A DNA stretch of 63,443 nt. It comes from a bacterium UBP14_UBA6098 (GTDB lineage: Bacteria; UBP14; UBA6098). Shown one piece after another: positions 33,501 through 40,845 of the stretch. A program made the translations under genes and the position numbers. Under the pieces are notes generated by a model. That model ran no database searches and was not told the origin of the DNA. It saw nothing but the letters and a program-made list of their open reading frames with translations. Within the stretch, counting starts at the first letter, position 1; every line of letters begins with the position of its first letter. The stretch lies in assembly GCA_002428525.1 (NCBI GenBank), contig DIWU01000035.1, positions 1 to 63,443 of the forward strand, in the 5' to 3' direction.

Positions 33501-33644
33501 GACAACAGATATAGTCGGGTTGTTGATCTCCGGCATCAGGTCGATAGACAGGCGCGAAAGAGACACAAGGCCGATAATTATCACTATTAAATAAACTATC
33601 GTCGTTAACACCGGCCTATTTACAGGTCCTCGGGCTATACTCAT
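30543..33644 (-). CDS. RND efflux transporter (AcrB/HAE1 type)
   Basis: 1033 aa, normal length. Twelve transmembrane helices with two large periplasmic loops: TM1 NRPVLTTIVYLIVIIIGLVSL, RLSIDLMPEINNPTISVVTSY, then TM4 GLALGIGMLVDSSIVVLENIYR and TM10 MLAGIVVNNAILLVDYTNHLRR. The proton-relay Asp pair of AcrB (D407-D408) is Asp-Ser here and the Lys940 position is Asn, a variation seen among HAE1 relatives. Probably exports hydrophobic or amphiphilic compounds. It overlaps the adaptor gene by 4 nt. Confidence 0.93.
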   Translation of the reverse strand: MSIARGPVNRPVLTTIVYLIVIIIGLVSLSRLSIDLMPEINNPTISVVTSYNNVGPQEIEEIITRPIEEAVAAVQGVQEINSTSSEGRSTIRLSFDWGTDLDEATNDIRDRIDRVVGRLPDDVDRPTIRKFDLSASPVLMIGVSGNINSLDLRQFVEDQVKYRLERIPGVAAVDIGGGLMREIHIDLESQKMKSLGISPEAIVSALKNENRNIPAGLYKRGNFEVLIRTLGEFTSIEEIKNTVVTIREGTPIQIRDIANVSDSWEEVRNYIRIDGDPGIRISISKQSGANTVSVASGVKEELEKINRDFPQIKLTILNDTSKYIRQSMNNVGFSLVVGGLLALLILFVFLRNISSTTIIATAIPVSIIATFALLYFSGFTLNIMTFGGLALGIGMLVDSSIVVLENIYRHREHGKSPIESVLTGTSEVWSAILASVLSTIVVFIPVVFIRGMSGIMFQQMALVVSFSLVCSLFVALTLVPMLASRFLHIGSADAANNHGLVRRIYNFSEKSFTTIEARYAQVLQWALDHKKIVLITAGALFLIFALLAGTVGVELMPTADEGEVRVNIEMVPGTRLDIVDEVTKNIEATIEREVPEMVSMITSVGGGGWRSSSSNTSQIRVMLASKSQRKRSSEEIANAVRKAIGSVPGATIRTRSGGGMFILRMGISSDDNISVEIRGYDLNTAYKLADEVQKIVQKVPGVTDTRLSSEQGSPEQVIRIDRQRAADLGLTVSKIGEALQVVVGGSVASYYREGGKQYDILVRLSETDRMDLDNLLDLTVMNNRGEPVVLRNVVSTIAKEGPGVIDRKNQERIVTVSANFTGRDMGSVVADMRRELAALPVPKDFSITFGGDYEEQQKAFRELIFGFILAILLVYLVMAGQFESFRFPFVVIFSIPMALIGVVITMIITGTVFSMQAFIGCIMLAGIVVNNAILLVDYTNHLRRSEGMGPIAALKLAGSRRLRPILMTTFTTVLGLLPMSIGFGEGGEMQAPLGRVVIGGLLSSMLITLVLIPVVYIIFDRRGHGSADTKNLG

Positions 33645-34846
33645 TCCGTCCCCCCGCTCTGGATTGCACTGTCTTTAGGGGCTTTTCCCGAGGGCATCTT
33701 AGGAATCATGACCTTGCTCCCATCGGCGAGCAGGTGTTGCCCCAATACAACAACCTTTCCGTCGAGTTTCGGGGATGCAATCTCGGTTTTCGTTGAGTTT
33801 ATAATCCCGATTTCCACGGGAATCCATTGGGCCGTTGTCTCGCCCTCACGAACCACGAACACGCCCTTGATCTCGTCGCGGGTGACGATTGCTTCGTTTG
33901 GAACGACCTGCGCCGAGTCTTTCTCATTCAGCGAAATATTGACCTTGCAAAACATCCCCGGCTTAAGTAGTAAGGAGTCGTTCACGACCTCGATCTCCAT
34001 CTGTGCGACACGCGAGGCCTCTTGAAGGACCGGTGCCAGACGAACGACCTTCCCCTCGAAGACCCTATTCGGGAATGCATCGACCAAGACCTCCGCTGAA
34101 CCGCCAATCTCGATTTGCCCGTAAATTCGTTCGATGACAGTCGTGCGGATAATAACCGTGTCGATTCCCACGACAGAGACCACGGGCGAGTTGGCGGAAA
34201 GCATACTTCCCTCATCGGTGAAACGTTCGCCGACGAAGCCCGGCCTCGAGGCGGTGAGTGTTGTATAGTTCTGGCGGATTCGCGCGGAATTAAGCGCCGC
34301 GAGCCTCTGCTCGACCTGCGCCTTCGCGAGCTTGATCCTCGATTCGAGGGCGTTGTAATTCGAAACCGCCGCGTCGAGTTCCGCCGAAGAGGCAATGCCT
34401 TTATTTTGAAGCGTTTCGACACGTTCGAGGTCCTGTTTCGACAGCTCGAATTGTATCTCGGTCTCAGCCAGATTGGCCTCGGAGATTCGAAGGTTGGCCT
34501 CGGCCTCGAGCACCGCTTGTCGGAATTCGCCGTCGTCGATACGCGCTATCACCTCGCCATTCTTGACCCAATCACCGATCTGTTTGTTGATCTTGGTCAC
34601 TCTGCCGGCGACCTTCGGCGCCACGATGTATTGATACACGGGGAAGACGCTTCCCGTGAATTGCCGCAACTCCCGAATAGGCTCGGTCATAACCGGCACA
34701 ACCTCGACCGCGACCGGCGGCGCTCCCGAACCCCTCTGGGCGACCTTGCCGCCTCCGATCAGTAAAACGGCGATCCGCCAAACAAGTAGGGCCAAGAACA
34801 AAGCGCCGACAATGATAGCAATTTTTCTTCGATTCATAATCATCAC
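33641..34846 (-). CDS. RND efflux periplasmic adaptor (membrane fusion protein)
   Basis: 401 aa. N-terminal membrane anchor (about 8-28), lipoyl half-motif VAPKVAGRVTKINKQIGDWVKNGEVIARID (about 72-101), a long helical hairpin (about 105-185), second lipoyl half, beta-barrel and membrane-proximal domains. It bridges the RND pump and TolC. First gene of the operon adaptor, pump, TolC; a 15-nt palindrome lies 16 nt before its ATG. Confidence 0.9.
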   Translation of the reverse strand: MMIMNRRKIAIIVGALFLALLVWRIAVLLIGGGKVAQRGSGAPPVAVEVVPVMTEPIRELRQFTGSVFPVYQYIVAPKVAGRVTKINKQIGDWVKNGEVIARIDDGEFRQAVLEAEANLRISEANLAETEIQFELSKQDLERVETLQNKGIASSAELDAAVSNYNALESRIKLAKAQVEQRLAALNSARIRQNYTTLTASRPGFVGERFTDEGSMLSANSPVVSVVGIDTVIIRTTVIERIYGQIEIGGSAEVLVDAFPNRVFEGKVVRLAPVLQEASRVAQMEIEVVNDSLLLKPGMFCKVNISLNEKDSAQVVPNEAIVTRDEIKGVFVVREGETTAQWIPVEIGIINSTKTEIASPKLDGKVVVLGQHLLADGSKVMIPKMPSGKAPKDSAIQSGGTE

Positions 34847-34862
34847 CCTTTTATGGGTATCT

Positions 34863-34877
34863 TTAAGACAGTCTTAA
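34863..34877. promoter_or_regulatory. Candidate operator palindrome of the efflux operon
   Basis: Perfect inverted repeat TTAAGAC-A-GTCTTAA just upstream of the adaptor gene. The position fits repressor binding between promoter and start. No regulator gene is encoded next to the operon. Confidence 0.45.
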
Positions 34878-35111
34878 TGATAGATTCTATTAACGTTTAT
34901 TTTCCCGGCGATTTTGGATGTAAAGTCTTAAGCGAAACATCGTCGTGAAACCTAAAAAGAGCCGCATAATCTATGCCATTTCCAGAATCCCTTTTCATCG
35001 TGTATCGAATCTGTGTTGGCCAAAGCGGTCGTTCGATACCCCCTTCGCCACTCGACGACCGATGACTCTCGGTTGAGCGATAACAGGAGGGGGCAAGCCC
35101 TTCTACGGAGT
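34878..35111. other. Intergenic DNA between the efflux operon and thiC
   Basis: Together with the flanking sites this is a 324-bp gap. I see no gene. A weak 88-codon minus-strand frame covers it but has no recognisable start region or family and overlaps a repeat-derived terminator. CATAACCTATAACC-type low-complexity sequence lies next to the thiC stop at about 35150-35175. Confidence 0.5.
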
Positions 35112-35137
35112 AAAAAAAGGGCGTAATCCTTACGCCC
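35112..35137 (-). terminator. Terminator after thiC (GTAGGGGCG family)
   Basis: Minus strand: 8-bp stem GGGCGTAA / TTACGCCC with a 3-nt loop followed by seven T. It is one of the GTAGGGGCG-type hairpin units found in the repeat islands, here placed as a gene terminator. Confidence 0.7.
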
Positions 35138-35170
35138 CTAAAGTAAAGCCTATAACCCAGCACCCATAAC

Positions 35171-36463
35171 CTATTTTTCCTCCTTAATCTCCTTCACGCG
35201 CTTGACCGCGCAGAAATCGCCGCACATCGTGCAGGTGTCCTCGTCGGCGGGCTTCGAGGCGCCGCGAATCTCTCGCGCGAGCTTCGGGTCGATAGCCAGT
35301 TCCATCATTCGATCCCAGTTCAGATCGTGGCGCGCGCGGCTCATCTCGAGATCCATCTCCCACGCGCCGGGAATGCCCTTCGCGATATCGCCGACATGCG
35401 CGGCGATCTTCGAGTAAATCACTCCCTCACGGACCGCGGCGCAGTCGGGCAGAGCCAAATGCTCGTTGCGGGTGACATAGCAAAGATAGTCCGCGCCGCT
35501 CATCGCGGCGATCGCGCCGCCGATCGCGCCGGTCAGATGGTCGTATCCGGGGGCGATATCGGTGACGATCGGCCCGAGGACATAGAACGGCGCCCCCTCG
35601 CAAAGCTCCTTTTGAAGCCGGATATTCATCTGGACATCGTCAATAGGCACATGCCCCGGCCCCTCGACCATGGCCTGAACGCCGTTCGCGCGCGCCTTCC
35701 GAACCAGTTCGCCGAGGACGACCAACTCGCCTATCTGCGGTCTGTCGGTGGCGTCTGCGATCGCGCCCGGGCGAAGGCCGTCGCCCAAGGAAAGAACCAT
35801 CTCGTATTTCTTGGCGATCGCGCAAAGGCGGTCGAACTGCTCGTAAAGCGGGTTCTCGCGCTTGTGTTTGTGAATCCATTCGGCATGGAACGAGCCCCCG
35901 CGCGAGACGATGTCCATCACACGGTCGCCGGAAAGCAGGTCCTCGACGACCTTGCGCGTGACGCCGCAGTGCACCGTGATGAAATCCACGCCCTGCTCGC
36001 CGTTCTGCTCGATGACCTCGAAAAGCTCGTCGGGATCCATATCGACCACCGGTTTTCCCGCCTCGCGCCGCTTGACCGCGGCCTCGTAAATTGGCACAGT
36101 GCCGACCGGAATCGATGAATTCGCGATGATCGCCTTGCGGATCGCGGGCAAATCGCCGCCGGTGGAGAGGTCCATCACAGTGTCGGCGCCGGCCTCGATC
36201 GCCGCGCGGAGCTTTTCAAGCTCAGCCTCGATATTCGCCGAGTCGCCGCTCGTTCCGATATTCGCGTTGACCTTGGTCTTCAGCCCCTCGCCGATCGCCA
36301 AGGGCTCGATCTTCACCGGCCGAACCCGGTTGCGAAGTATCACAACCCGCCCCTCGGCGACCAGCCCGCGCAGATCGTCGGGTTCCACACCCTCCGCAAG
36401 CGCCGCGACTATTATCTCAGTCGAAACTATCTCCTGTTTGGCCTCTTCCAATAAGCTCGTCAT
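35171..36463 (-). CDS. thiC: Phosphomethylpyrimidine synthase
   Basis: 430 aa radical-SAM enzyme converting aminoimidazole ribotide to hydroxymethylpyrimidine phosphate for thiamine. Core motifs: NANIGTSGDSANIEAELEK (about 68-86), VMDLSTGGDL, VHCGVTR, LGDGLRPG, EGPGHVPIDD, and the C-terminal cluster site CTMCGDFC (about 412-419, C-x2-C-x4-C). Length is that of the short ThiC form. Single gene, under a TPP riboswitch, with an AAGGAG site before ATG. Confidence 0.96.
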   Translation of the reverse strand: MTSLLEEAKQEIVSTEIIVAALAEGVEPDDLRGLVAEGRVVILRNRVRPVKIEPLAIGEGLKTKVNANIGTSGDSANIEAELEKLRAAIEAGADTVMDLSTGGDLPAIRKAIIANSSIPVGTVPIYEAAVKRREAGKPVVDMDPDELFEVIEQNGEQGVDFITVHCGVTRKVVEDLLSGDRVMDIVSRGGSFHAEWIHKHKRENPLYEQFDRLCAIAKKYEMVLSLGDGLRPGAIADATDRPQIGELVVLGELVRKARANGVQAMVEGPGHVPIDDVQMNIRLQKELCEGAPFYVLGPIVTDIAPGYDHLTGAIGGAIAAMSGADYLCYVTRNEHLALPDCAAVREGVIYSKIAAHVGDIAKGIPGAWEMDLEMSRARHDLNWDRMMELAIDPKLAREIRGASKPADEDTCTMCGDFCAVKRVKEIKEEK

Positions 36464-36477
36464 CGCAACTCCTTAAA

Positions 36478-36501
36478 TAAAAAACTCCCGCCGTGGGGAG
36501 T
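36478..36501 (-). terminator. Attenuator hairpin of the thiC leader
   Basis: Minus strand: 6-bp stem ACTCCC / GGGAGT (36496-36501 with 36484-36489) with a CACGGC loop and six T. It sits between the aptamer and the thiC ribosome site, so TPP binding probably favours termination. Confidence 0.7.
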
Positions 36502-36506
36502 GAAAT

Positions 36507-36584
36507 CTGAGCTCCCTGCACCGGCATTATCCGCTCAGGTTCGACGGGTCCCGTGAAGGTTCTCAGCCGAAGCTCCCCGCTCAA
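36507..36584 (-). ncRNA. TPP riboswitch (THI element) upstream of thiC
   Basis: Minus strand. Canonical core elements in order: GGGGAGC, CTGAGA (36561-36566), ACCCGT, AACCTGA (36535-36541), TAATGCCGG (36521-36529) and GCAGGGAG. The closing helix pairs 36579-36584 with 36507-36512. It senses thiamine pyrophosphate and, with the following terminator, should lower thiC transcription when TPP is plentiful. Confidence 0.95.
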
Positions 36585-36591
36585 TTATTAA

Positions 36592-36620
36592 ATAATACGC
36601 CAACCGACGGACAAAGTCAA
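36592..36620 (-). promoter_or_regulatory. Promoter of the thiC riboswitch leader
   Basis: Minus strand: TTGACT (36615-36620), 17-nt spacer, TATTAT (36592-36597); the transcript would start at about 36585, exactly at the first aptamer helix. Confidence 0.75.
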
Positions 36621-36650
36621 GCCGTCGGAAAAATACACGCGCCCTCGCGC

Positions 36651-36787
36651 CCGGGCGTCGTCCGCGCATGCGCGGGCCGTCGGGCCGGGCGGAAACCTCC
36701 CTATATACTGAATCAACAGCTCCGGCCCGACGGCGATTTCATCGCGGGGAAAGCTCGCTTTCCCCGCGATGAAATCACGACGCCCGG
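36651..36787. repeat. Cloverleaf-like structured intergenic element, copy B
   Basis: A 137-bp element closed by a perfect 10-bp inverted repeat (CCGGGCGTCG 36651-36660, CGACGCCCGG 36778-36787). Hairpins in order: CCGCGCATGCGCGG (36662-36675, identical to copy A), a 13-bp stem GCCGTCGGGCCGG (36676-36688 with 36722-36734) with a 33-nt loop, and a perfect 19-bp stem (36735-36753 with 36758-36776) with a CTCG tetraloop. Stem 3 and the closing stem differ from copy A on both arms, so pairing is preserved. It starts 9 nt after the citF stop. Confidence 0.78.
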
Positions 36788-36795
36788 GGGGATTG

Positions 36796-38367
36796 TTAAA
36801 GCACCTGCATTACTTTGTCGATAATCGTTCCGTCGCGGTATTCGATGAGGGCGACGACCCTATCGCCGAGCTTGGGCGGCTCGGGCTGGCCGCCGCAGAT
36901 ATCATCGACCTCGCGCTTGATATCGCGAATATCGCGGATCGGGAGACTGGAGCCTTTGAAATGCTCGATGAGGTCTTCGCGGATCGGGTTAATCGCGATG
37001 CCCATATCGCAGACAATGACATCGACGGTCTCGCCGGGGGTTGTGACCGTCGTCACCGCGTCGCGGATAACGGGGATTCGCTTGCGATAGGCCGGAAGAA
37101 CCATCATCGCGAGCTTTGCGCCGGCGGCGACATCGGAGTGCCCGCCGATACCGTGAAGAAGCATCCCGTCGGAGTGGGTGTTGACATTGACATTGAAATC
37201 GATATCGATCTCGGTAGCGCCTAAAAAGCCGACATCCTGCACATTGACCATACAGCCCTTGCTGTGGATATTGGCATACATACACAGATTGAGCCTTTCG
37301 TGCATAACATCGTCGCGGAGGCTGTCTATCGAGCTTGTGTCGAAGACCTGCCCGTCGAGGAGCTTCTCCGCGATGCCCTCGTGAAGCAGATCGACCGCGA
37401 ACTGCGTGATTCCACCGTTGATATAGGCGGCCTTGAGGCCGTCGGTGCGGAGGAAATCGCCGAGATACTTCGTCACCGCGAGGCTGATTCCTCCGGCGCC
37501 GGTCTGAAAGCCGATGCCGTCTTTGTAATAGGGCGAATTCTTGATGAACTCCGCGGCGAGCTTAGCGATATATAGCCTTCCCGGGCTGGTAGTAATCTTG
37601 GTCGTCCCGCTGACTATCTTCGAGGGATCGCCGATCTTGTCAACAACGACGACATAATCGACATGCGTGCTCAAGATATCGAAGGGAATGCACGGGAAGC
37701 GCACGAGATTGTCCGTAATCACGACGAACTTGTCGGCATATTGGGAGTCGATCTGGCCATAACCCAAAGGCCCGCAGGCCGAGGGGCCGAACAGCCCGTT
37801 GGCGTTGCCGAAATCGTCGGCGCAGGGCGCGGCGCAGAAGGCGACATCGATATGAAGATCGCCGTCCTCGATCGCGCGAACTCGTCCGCCGTGCGAGCGC
37901 AGAACCCCGACGGTCTCCATTCCGCCCTTGCTGACAAAGGCCCCGATAGGGCCGTTCATGGATCCTTGAATATTGCGGACAACGCCGTTTTTAATATGGT
38001 CGATTATCGGTATATGACAGGGGAACAGCGCTGTCGGCGCGAGGGTGAGGTCGCGAAGGCCCATCTCGGCGCAGGCCTCGAGCACCATATTCACGACGAA
38101 ATCGCCGTCGCGGAGGTGATGGTGGAAGCTGATGGTCATGCCGTCGCGAAGGCCGGTCTTTTGTATGGCCTCCTTTATCGAGCCGAGGAGCTTGCGCTCG
38201 CCGCCCTTGTGCTCCGGGTGCGAATGAGGAATCGGCGGACCGGGGCGGTTGCCCTTGGCCAAGGGGTCGGCGAAGGCGCCCTGAAAGGGCGTGAGCTTAC
38301 GGCCGTCGGCCTCTGTCGGGACCATTCGTCCAATTGCGTTTTTAACGAATTCCATTACAGCCTCCAA
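36796..38367 (-). CDS. citF: Citrate lyase alpha subunit (citrate:acetyl-ACP transferase)
   Basis: 523 aa, CoA-transferase-like fold. N-terminal FQGAFADPLAKGNRPGPPIPHSHPEHKGGERKL stretch, HHHLRDGDFVVNMVLEACAEMGLRDLTLAPTALFP, GYGQIDSQYADKFVVITDN and YINGGITQFAVDLLHEG are CitF signatures. It swaps acetyl for citrate on the carrier protein so the beta subunit can cleave citryl-ACP. The lyase supports citrate fermentation to oxaloacetate and acetate. Last gene of the operon citDE, diguanylate cyclase, citF. The activating genes citC, citX and citG are not in the window. Confidence 0.92.
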   Translation of the reverse strand: MEAVMEFVKNAIGRMVPTEADGRKLTPFQGAFADPLAKGNRPGPPIPHSHPEHKGGERKLLGSIKEAIQKTGLRDGMTISFHHHLRDGDFVVNMVLEACAEMGLRDLTLAPTALFPCHIPIIDHIKNGVVRNIQGSMNGPIGAFVSKGGMETVGVLRSHGGRVRAIEDGDLHIDVAFCAAPCADDFGNANGLFGPSACGPLGYGQIDSQYADKFVVITDNLVRFPCIPFDILSTHVDYVVVVDKIGDPSKIVSGTTKITTSPGRLYIAKLAAEFIKNSPYYKDGIGFQTGAGGISLAVTKYLGDFLRTDGLKAAYINGGITQFAVDLLHEGIAEKLLDGQVFDTSSIDSLRDDVMHERLNLCMYANIHSKGCMVNVQDVGFLGATEIDIDFNVNVNTHSDGMLLHGIGGHSDVAAGAKLAMMVLPAYRKRIPVIRDAVTTVTTPGETVDVIVCDMGIAINPIREDLIEHFKGSSLPIRDIRDIKREVDDICGGQPEPPKLGDRVVALIEYRDGTIIDKVMQVL

Positions 38368-38397
38368 ATTTTATAAAATCAAACTGAGCTTTTATTC

Positions 38398-40836
38398 TCA
38401 ATCCCTCGGGCGGCGGCCCGATTCGGTCTTCGCCCGATAAAGCGCTCGCTCGGTGCGGCGGAAAAACTCGTCTGTGCTCTGAATACTGTCGTCGAGCTCG
38501 ACAATCCCGAATGAAGCGGTGACAACAGAATCTATCGGCGCGTTTCGATCGACCGCCTTGTCGGCGATATTCGCGCGGATAAGCTCCGCTCGAGCGAGCG
38601 CGCTCTCGTGCGATGTGTTGCGAAGCAGAACTGCAAACTCGTCTCCGCCGAAGCGCGCGGCGATATCCACCGTCGAGATGCGCTCCGATATTATTCGCGC
38701 CACATTCTTCAGCACCTCGTCGCCGATTCGCCTTCCCCAGCGGTCGTTGAGGCCCTTCAAATCCTGCAGATCGAAGATAATCAGGCTCAAGGGCGCCTTT
38801 GCCTCCCGCGCGGCCTCCATCGTCAGATGAAGCCGTTCCATGAAATAATGGTGATTGCAAAGCCCCGTAAGCTCGTCGGTGGTTGCGGTCTTGTCCAGTT
38901 TGCGATTCGCCTCGCTTAGCCGTTCGACAAGTTCCTTCTCCTGTGAAATATCCTCGATTATTACTATTATTCGTCTAACGGCACCCGCCGAGGAAAACAC
39001 CGGCACTAAGCGCTTTCTATAATATTTCGCCTCGCGGCGCTTATCGAAAACTGTCTCCTCGATCTCGAAGGGACGGCTATTTTTCATCACCTCTGTGAAG
39101 TTATCTTCGTTGTCAAAGAGGCCGGCGGGTTTCAGGGAGTCTATCGCCCTTTTGCCCGTCATCCCGAGAGTGAGACCGAACCTGTCTCCGGCTAATTTAT
39201 TGAAAGATAATAAGTTAAAACTCGAATCGATTATCAGGGCCGCGCTGTCGATACTCTGAAAGACATCCCAATAAAGCTCGCTTGTATTGCGAAGTTTTCT
39301 CTCAAGCTCCGATTTTTGAAGCTCATTTCCGATTTGGTCGATAAACGGCTCCAACGTCTCTAAGCTCAATATCTTGCCTTGTTCGACGCATAAAATGATC
39401 GACCCCAAAAGCTCACCCTTAACCCTAACCGGCAAGATATATTTGTCGTTGCGCGGCAAGGTCTTATCGAGCGCAACCCCCATATCCACTATCGTCTTGC
39501 TCAAAGAGGCCACCTGTTCGTTCGAGACGAACTTGACCGCCTCGCCGCCGGCAAGTGAGCGCACAATCGGGTGCCTCGGGTCGGGTGTGACCTTAACGGA
39601 AAAAGGATCGATATCCGAAAATTCTAAAAAAATCTGAAACTTGTCCTCGTCAAGATAGGCCTGCGCGACCAGCGAAAAATCCATCGAATCGCGCCGCCTG
39701 AAAAGACCTGCAAAATTCAAACCCCCTGCCTCGAGCAGGTTATTGACCAATATCTGAAGCACCTCGCGCTCGTTGTCGCGAGTGTTCGAAACGCGTAAAC
39801 TCCCGGAAATAAGCTCTATCAAACGATCCCGACCCTTCGAGGTCGAATGGTTCGTTTTCTGCCATTCGCGAATAAGCCTGCCGACGCCGAAATGGCCGTA
39901 ATAGAAGTAAGCCCCGATGACCGAGGCCAAAATGAAGATATAGGCGAGAAAGGCCTTTCGGCGAATACCGCCGATCAAGCCCTTAAGCTCGTCGGTGCTG
40001 TTGTAGGTCGCGATATACCAATGGTAATCGCCAAGCTCGATAGTCGCGATACCCATCGGCCGCTTGGCCCCGGTATGATCGACGAAGATGCCCGATCCGG
40101 AGAACTCCTCGGGCAGGCTCTTCAGGAAGCTGTTCAAAACACCGGAGGAATCCCGGGGAAAAGCCCTTTCGACGAGGGTTCCCGTGGCTAAGTCCGGATG
40201 ATAAAGTATCTCGCCCGTCGAATCGACGATGAAGCCCTCCGAACCGATTTTATCGAGTTCTGAGAGGAGCCTAGTCTCGATCGCCTCGAAGGGGACGAGT
40301 GCGCAGATATTGCCGAGCCATTTCGTGCCGTTCTCGAAAATCGGCTGGTGAATCGCTATCGCGCGATATCCTTGAACAGTCAAGATCGGTTGGCTGATAA
40401 CCTCGCAATGTCCCGCGAGAGTCTTCCGCACATGGCTTTGATAGGCAACGCTTTGGCCGATGGCTGATGTGTCCGGCCAAGAGTATTTGAGCAGGCCGAG
40501 GGTGTCCATGCGGCTTATATTAGAGGCCTTAGTCTCGAGCGCCTTTGACAGGTCGATAATATCGCCGCGGAGGGTGGATTTGTCAATATAGCGTATTCCC
40601 GGCCTTTCGCCGTAGTTTTGAAGTTCCTTGCGAATATCCGTGAAGAAGTCCTGAATTCGGATCGCGACGAGGTCGGCGATAATACCCTGATTTCGGGAAT
40701 AACTGGCCATCAGGTTCTTCTCGATCTCGTTCGATGAGGTTTTTATCGCGATAAACGATACCACCGCGATCACAACGAAAGAGATTGCCGCTCGAAGTGA
40801 GGTCGATTTCAGCGTATTTTGGCTTTGTGGAACCAT
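38398..40836 (-). CDS. Sensor diguanylate cyclase (dCache-GAF-PAS-GGDEF)
   Basis: 812 aa. TM helix (about 14-32), large extracytoplasmic dCache-like sensor (about 35-295), second TM (about 297-317), GAF-like (about 345-500), PAS (about 515-640) and GGDEF (about 650-805) domains. RFGGDEFAVLL holds an intact GGDEF active site; the position five residues before it, RxxD in product-inhibited cyclases, reads STVD, so the I-site is absent. DRWGRRIGDEVL has Arg for the usual His of the GH motif. It lies 9 nt after citDE and 30 nt before citF, so it is co-transcribed with citrate lyase. Confidence 0.88.
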   Translation of the reverse strand: MVPQSQNTLKSTSLRAAISFVVIAVVSFIAIKTSSNEIEKNLMASYSRNQGIIADLVAIRIQDFFTDIRKELQNYGERPGIRYIDKSTLRGDIIDLSKALETKASNISRMDTLGLLKYSWPDTSAIGQSVAYQSHVRKTLAGHCEVISQPILTVQGYRAIAIHQPIFENGTKWLGNICALVPFEAIETRLLSELDKIGSEGFIVDSTGEILYHPDLATGTLVERAFPRDSSGVLNSFLKSLPEEFSGSGIFVDHTGAKRPMGIATIELGDYHWYIATYNSTDELKGLIGGIRRKAFLAYIFILASVIGAYFYYGHFGVGRLIREWQKTNHSTSKGRDRLIELISGSLRVSNTRDNEREVLQILVNNLLEAGGLNFAGLFRRRDSMDFSLVAQAYLDEDKFQIFLEFSDIDPFSVKVTPDPRHPIVRSLAGGEAVKFVSNEQVASLSKTIVDMGVALDKTLPRNDKYILPVRVKGELLGSIILCVEQGKILSLETLEPFIDQIGNELQKSELERKLRNTSELYWDVFQSIDSAALIIDSSFNLLSFNKLAGDRFGLTLGMTGKRAIDSLKPAGLFDNEDNFTEVMKNSRPFEIEETVFDKRREAKYYRKRLVPVFSSAGAVRRIIVIIEDISQEKELVERLSEANRKLDKTATTDELTGLCNHHYFMERLHLTMEAAREAKAPLSLIIFDLQDLKGLNDRWGRRIGDEVLKNVARIISERISTVDIAARFGGDEFAVLLRNTSHESALARAELIRANIADKAVDRNAPIDSVVTASFGIVELDDSIQSTDEFFRRTERALYRAKTESGRRPRD

Positions 40837-40845
40837 AATACCAGA

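Noticed and set aside
34897..35163. 88-codon minus-strand frame
   Set aside because: Includes a terminator-type repeat and low-complexity sequence; no credible start or domain.
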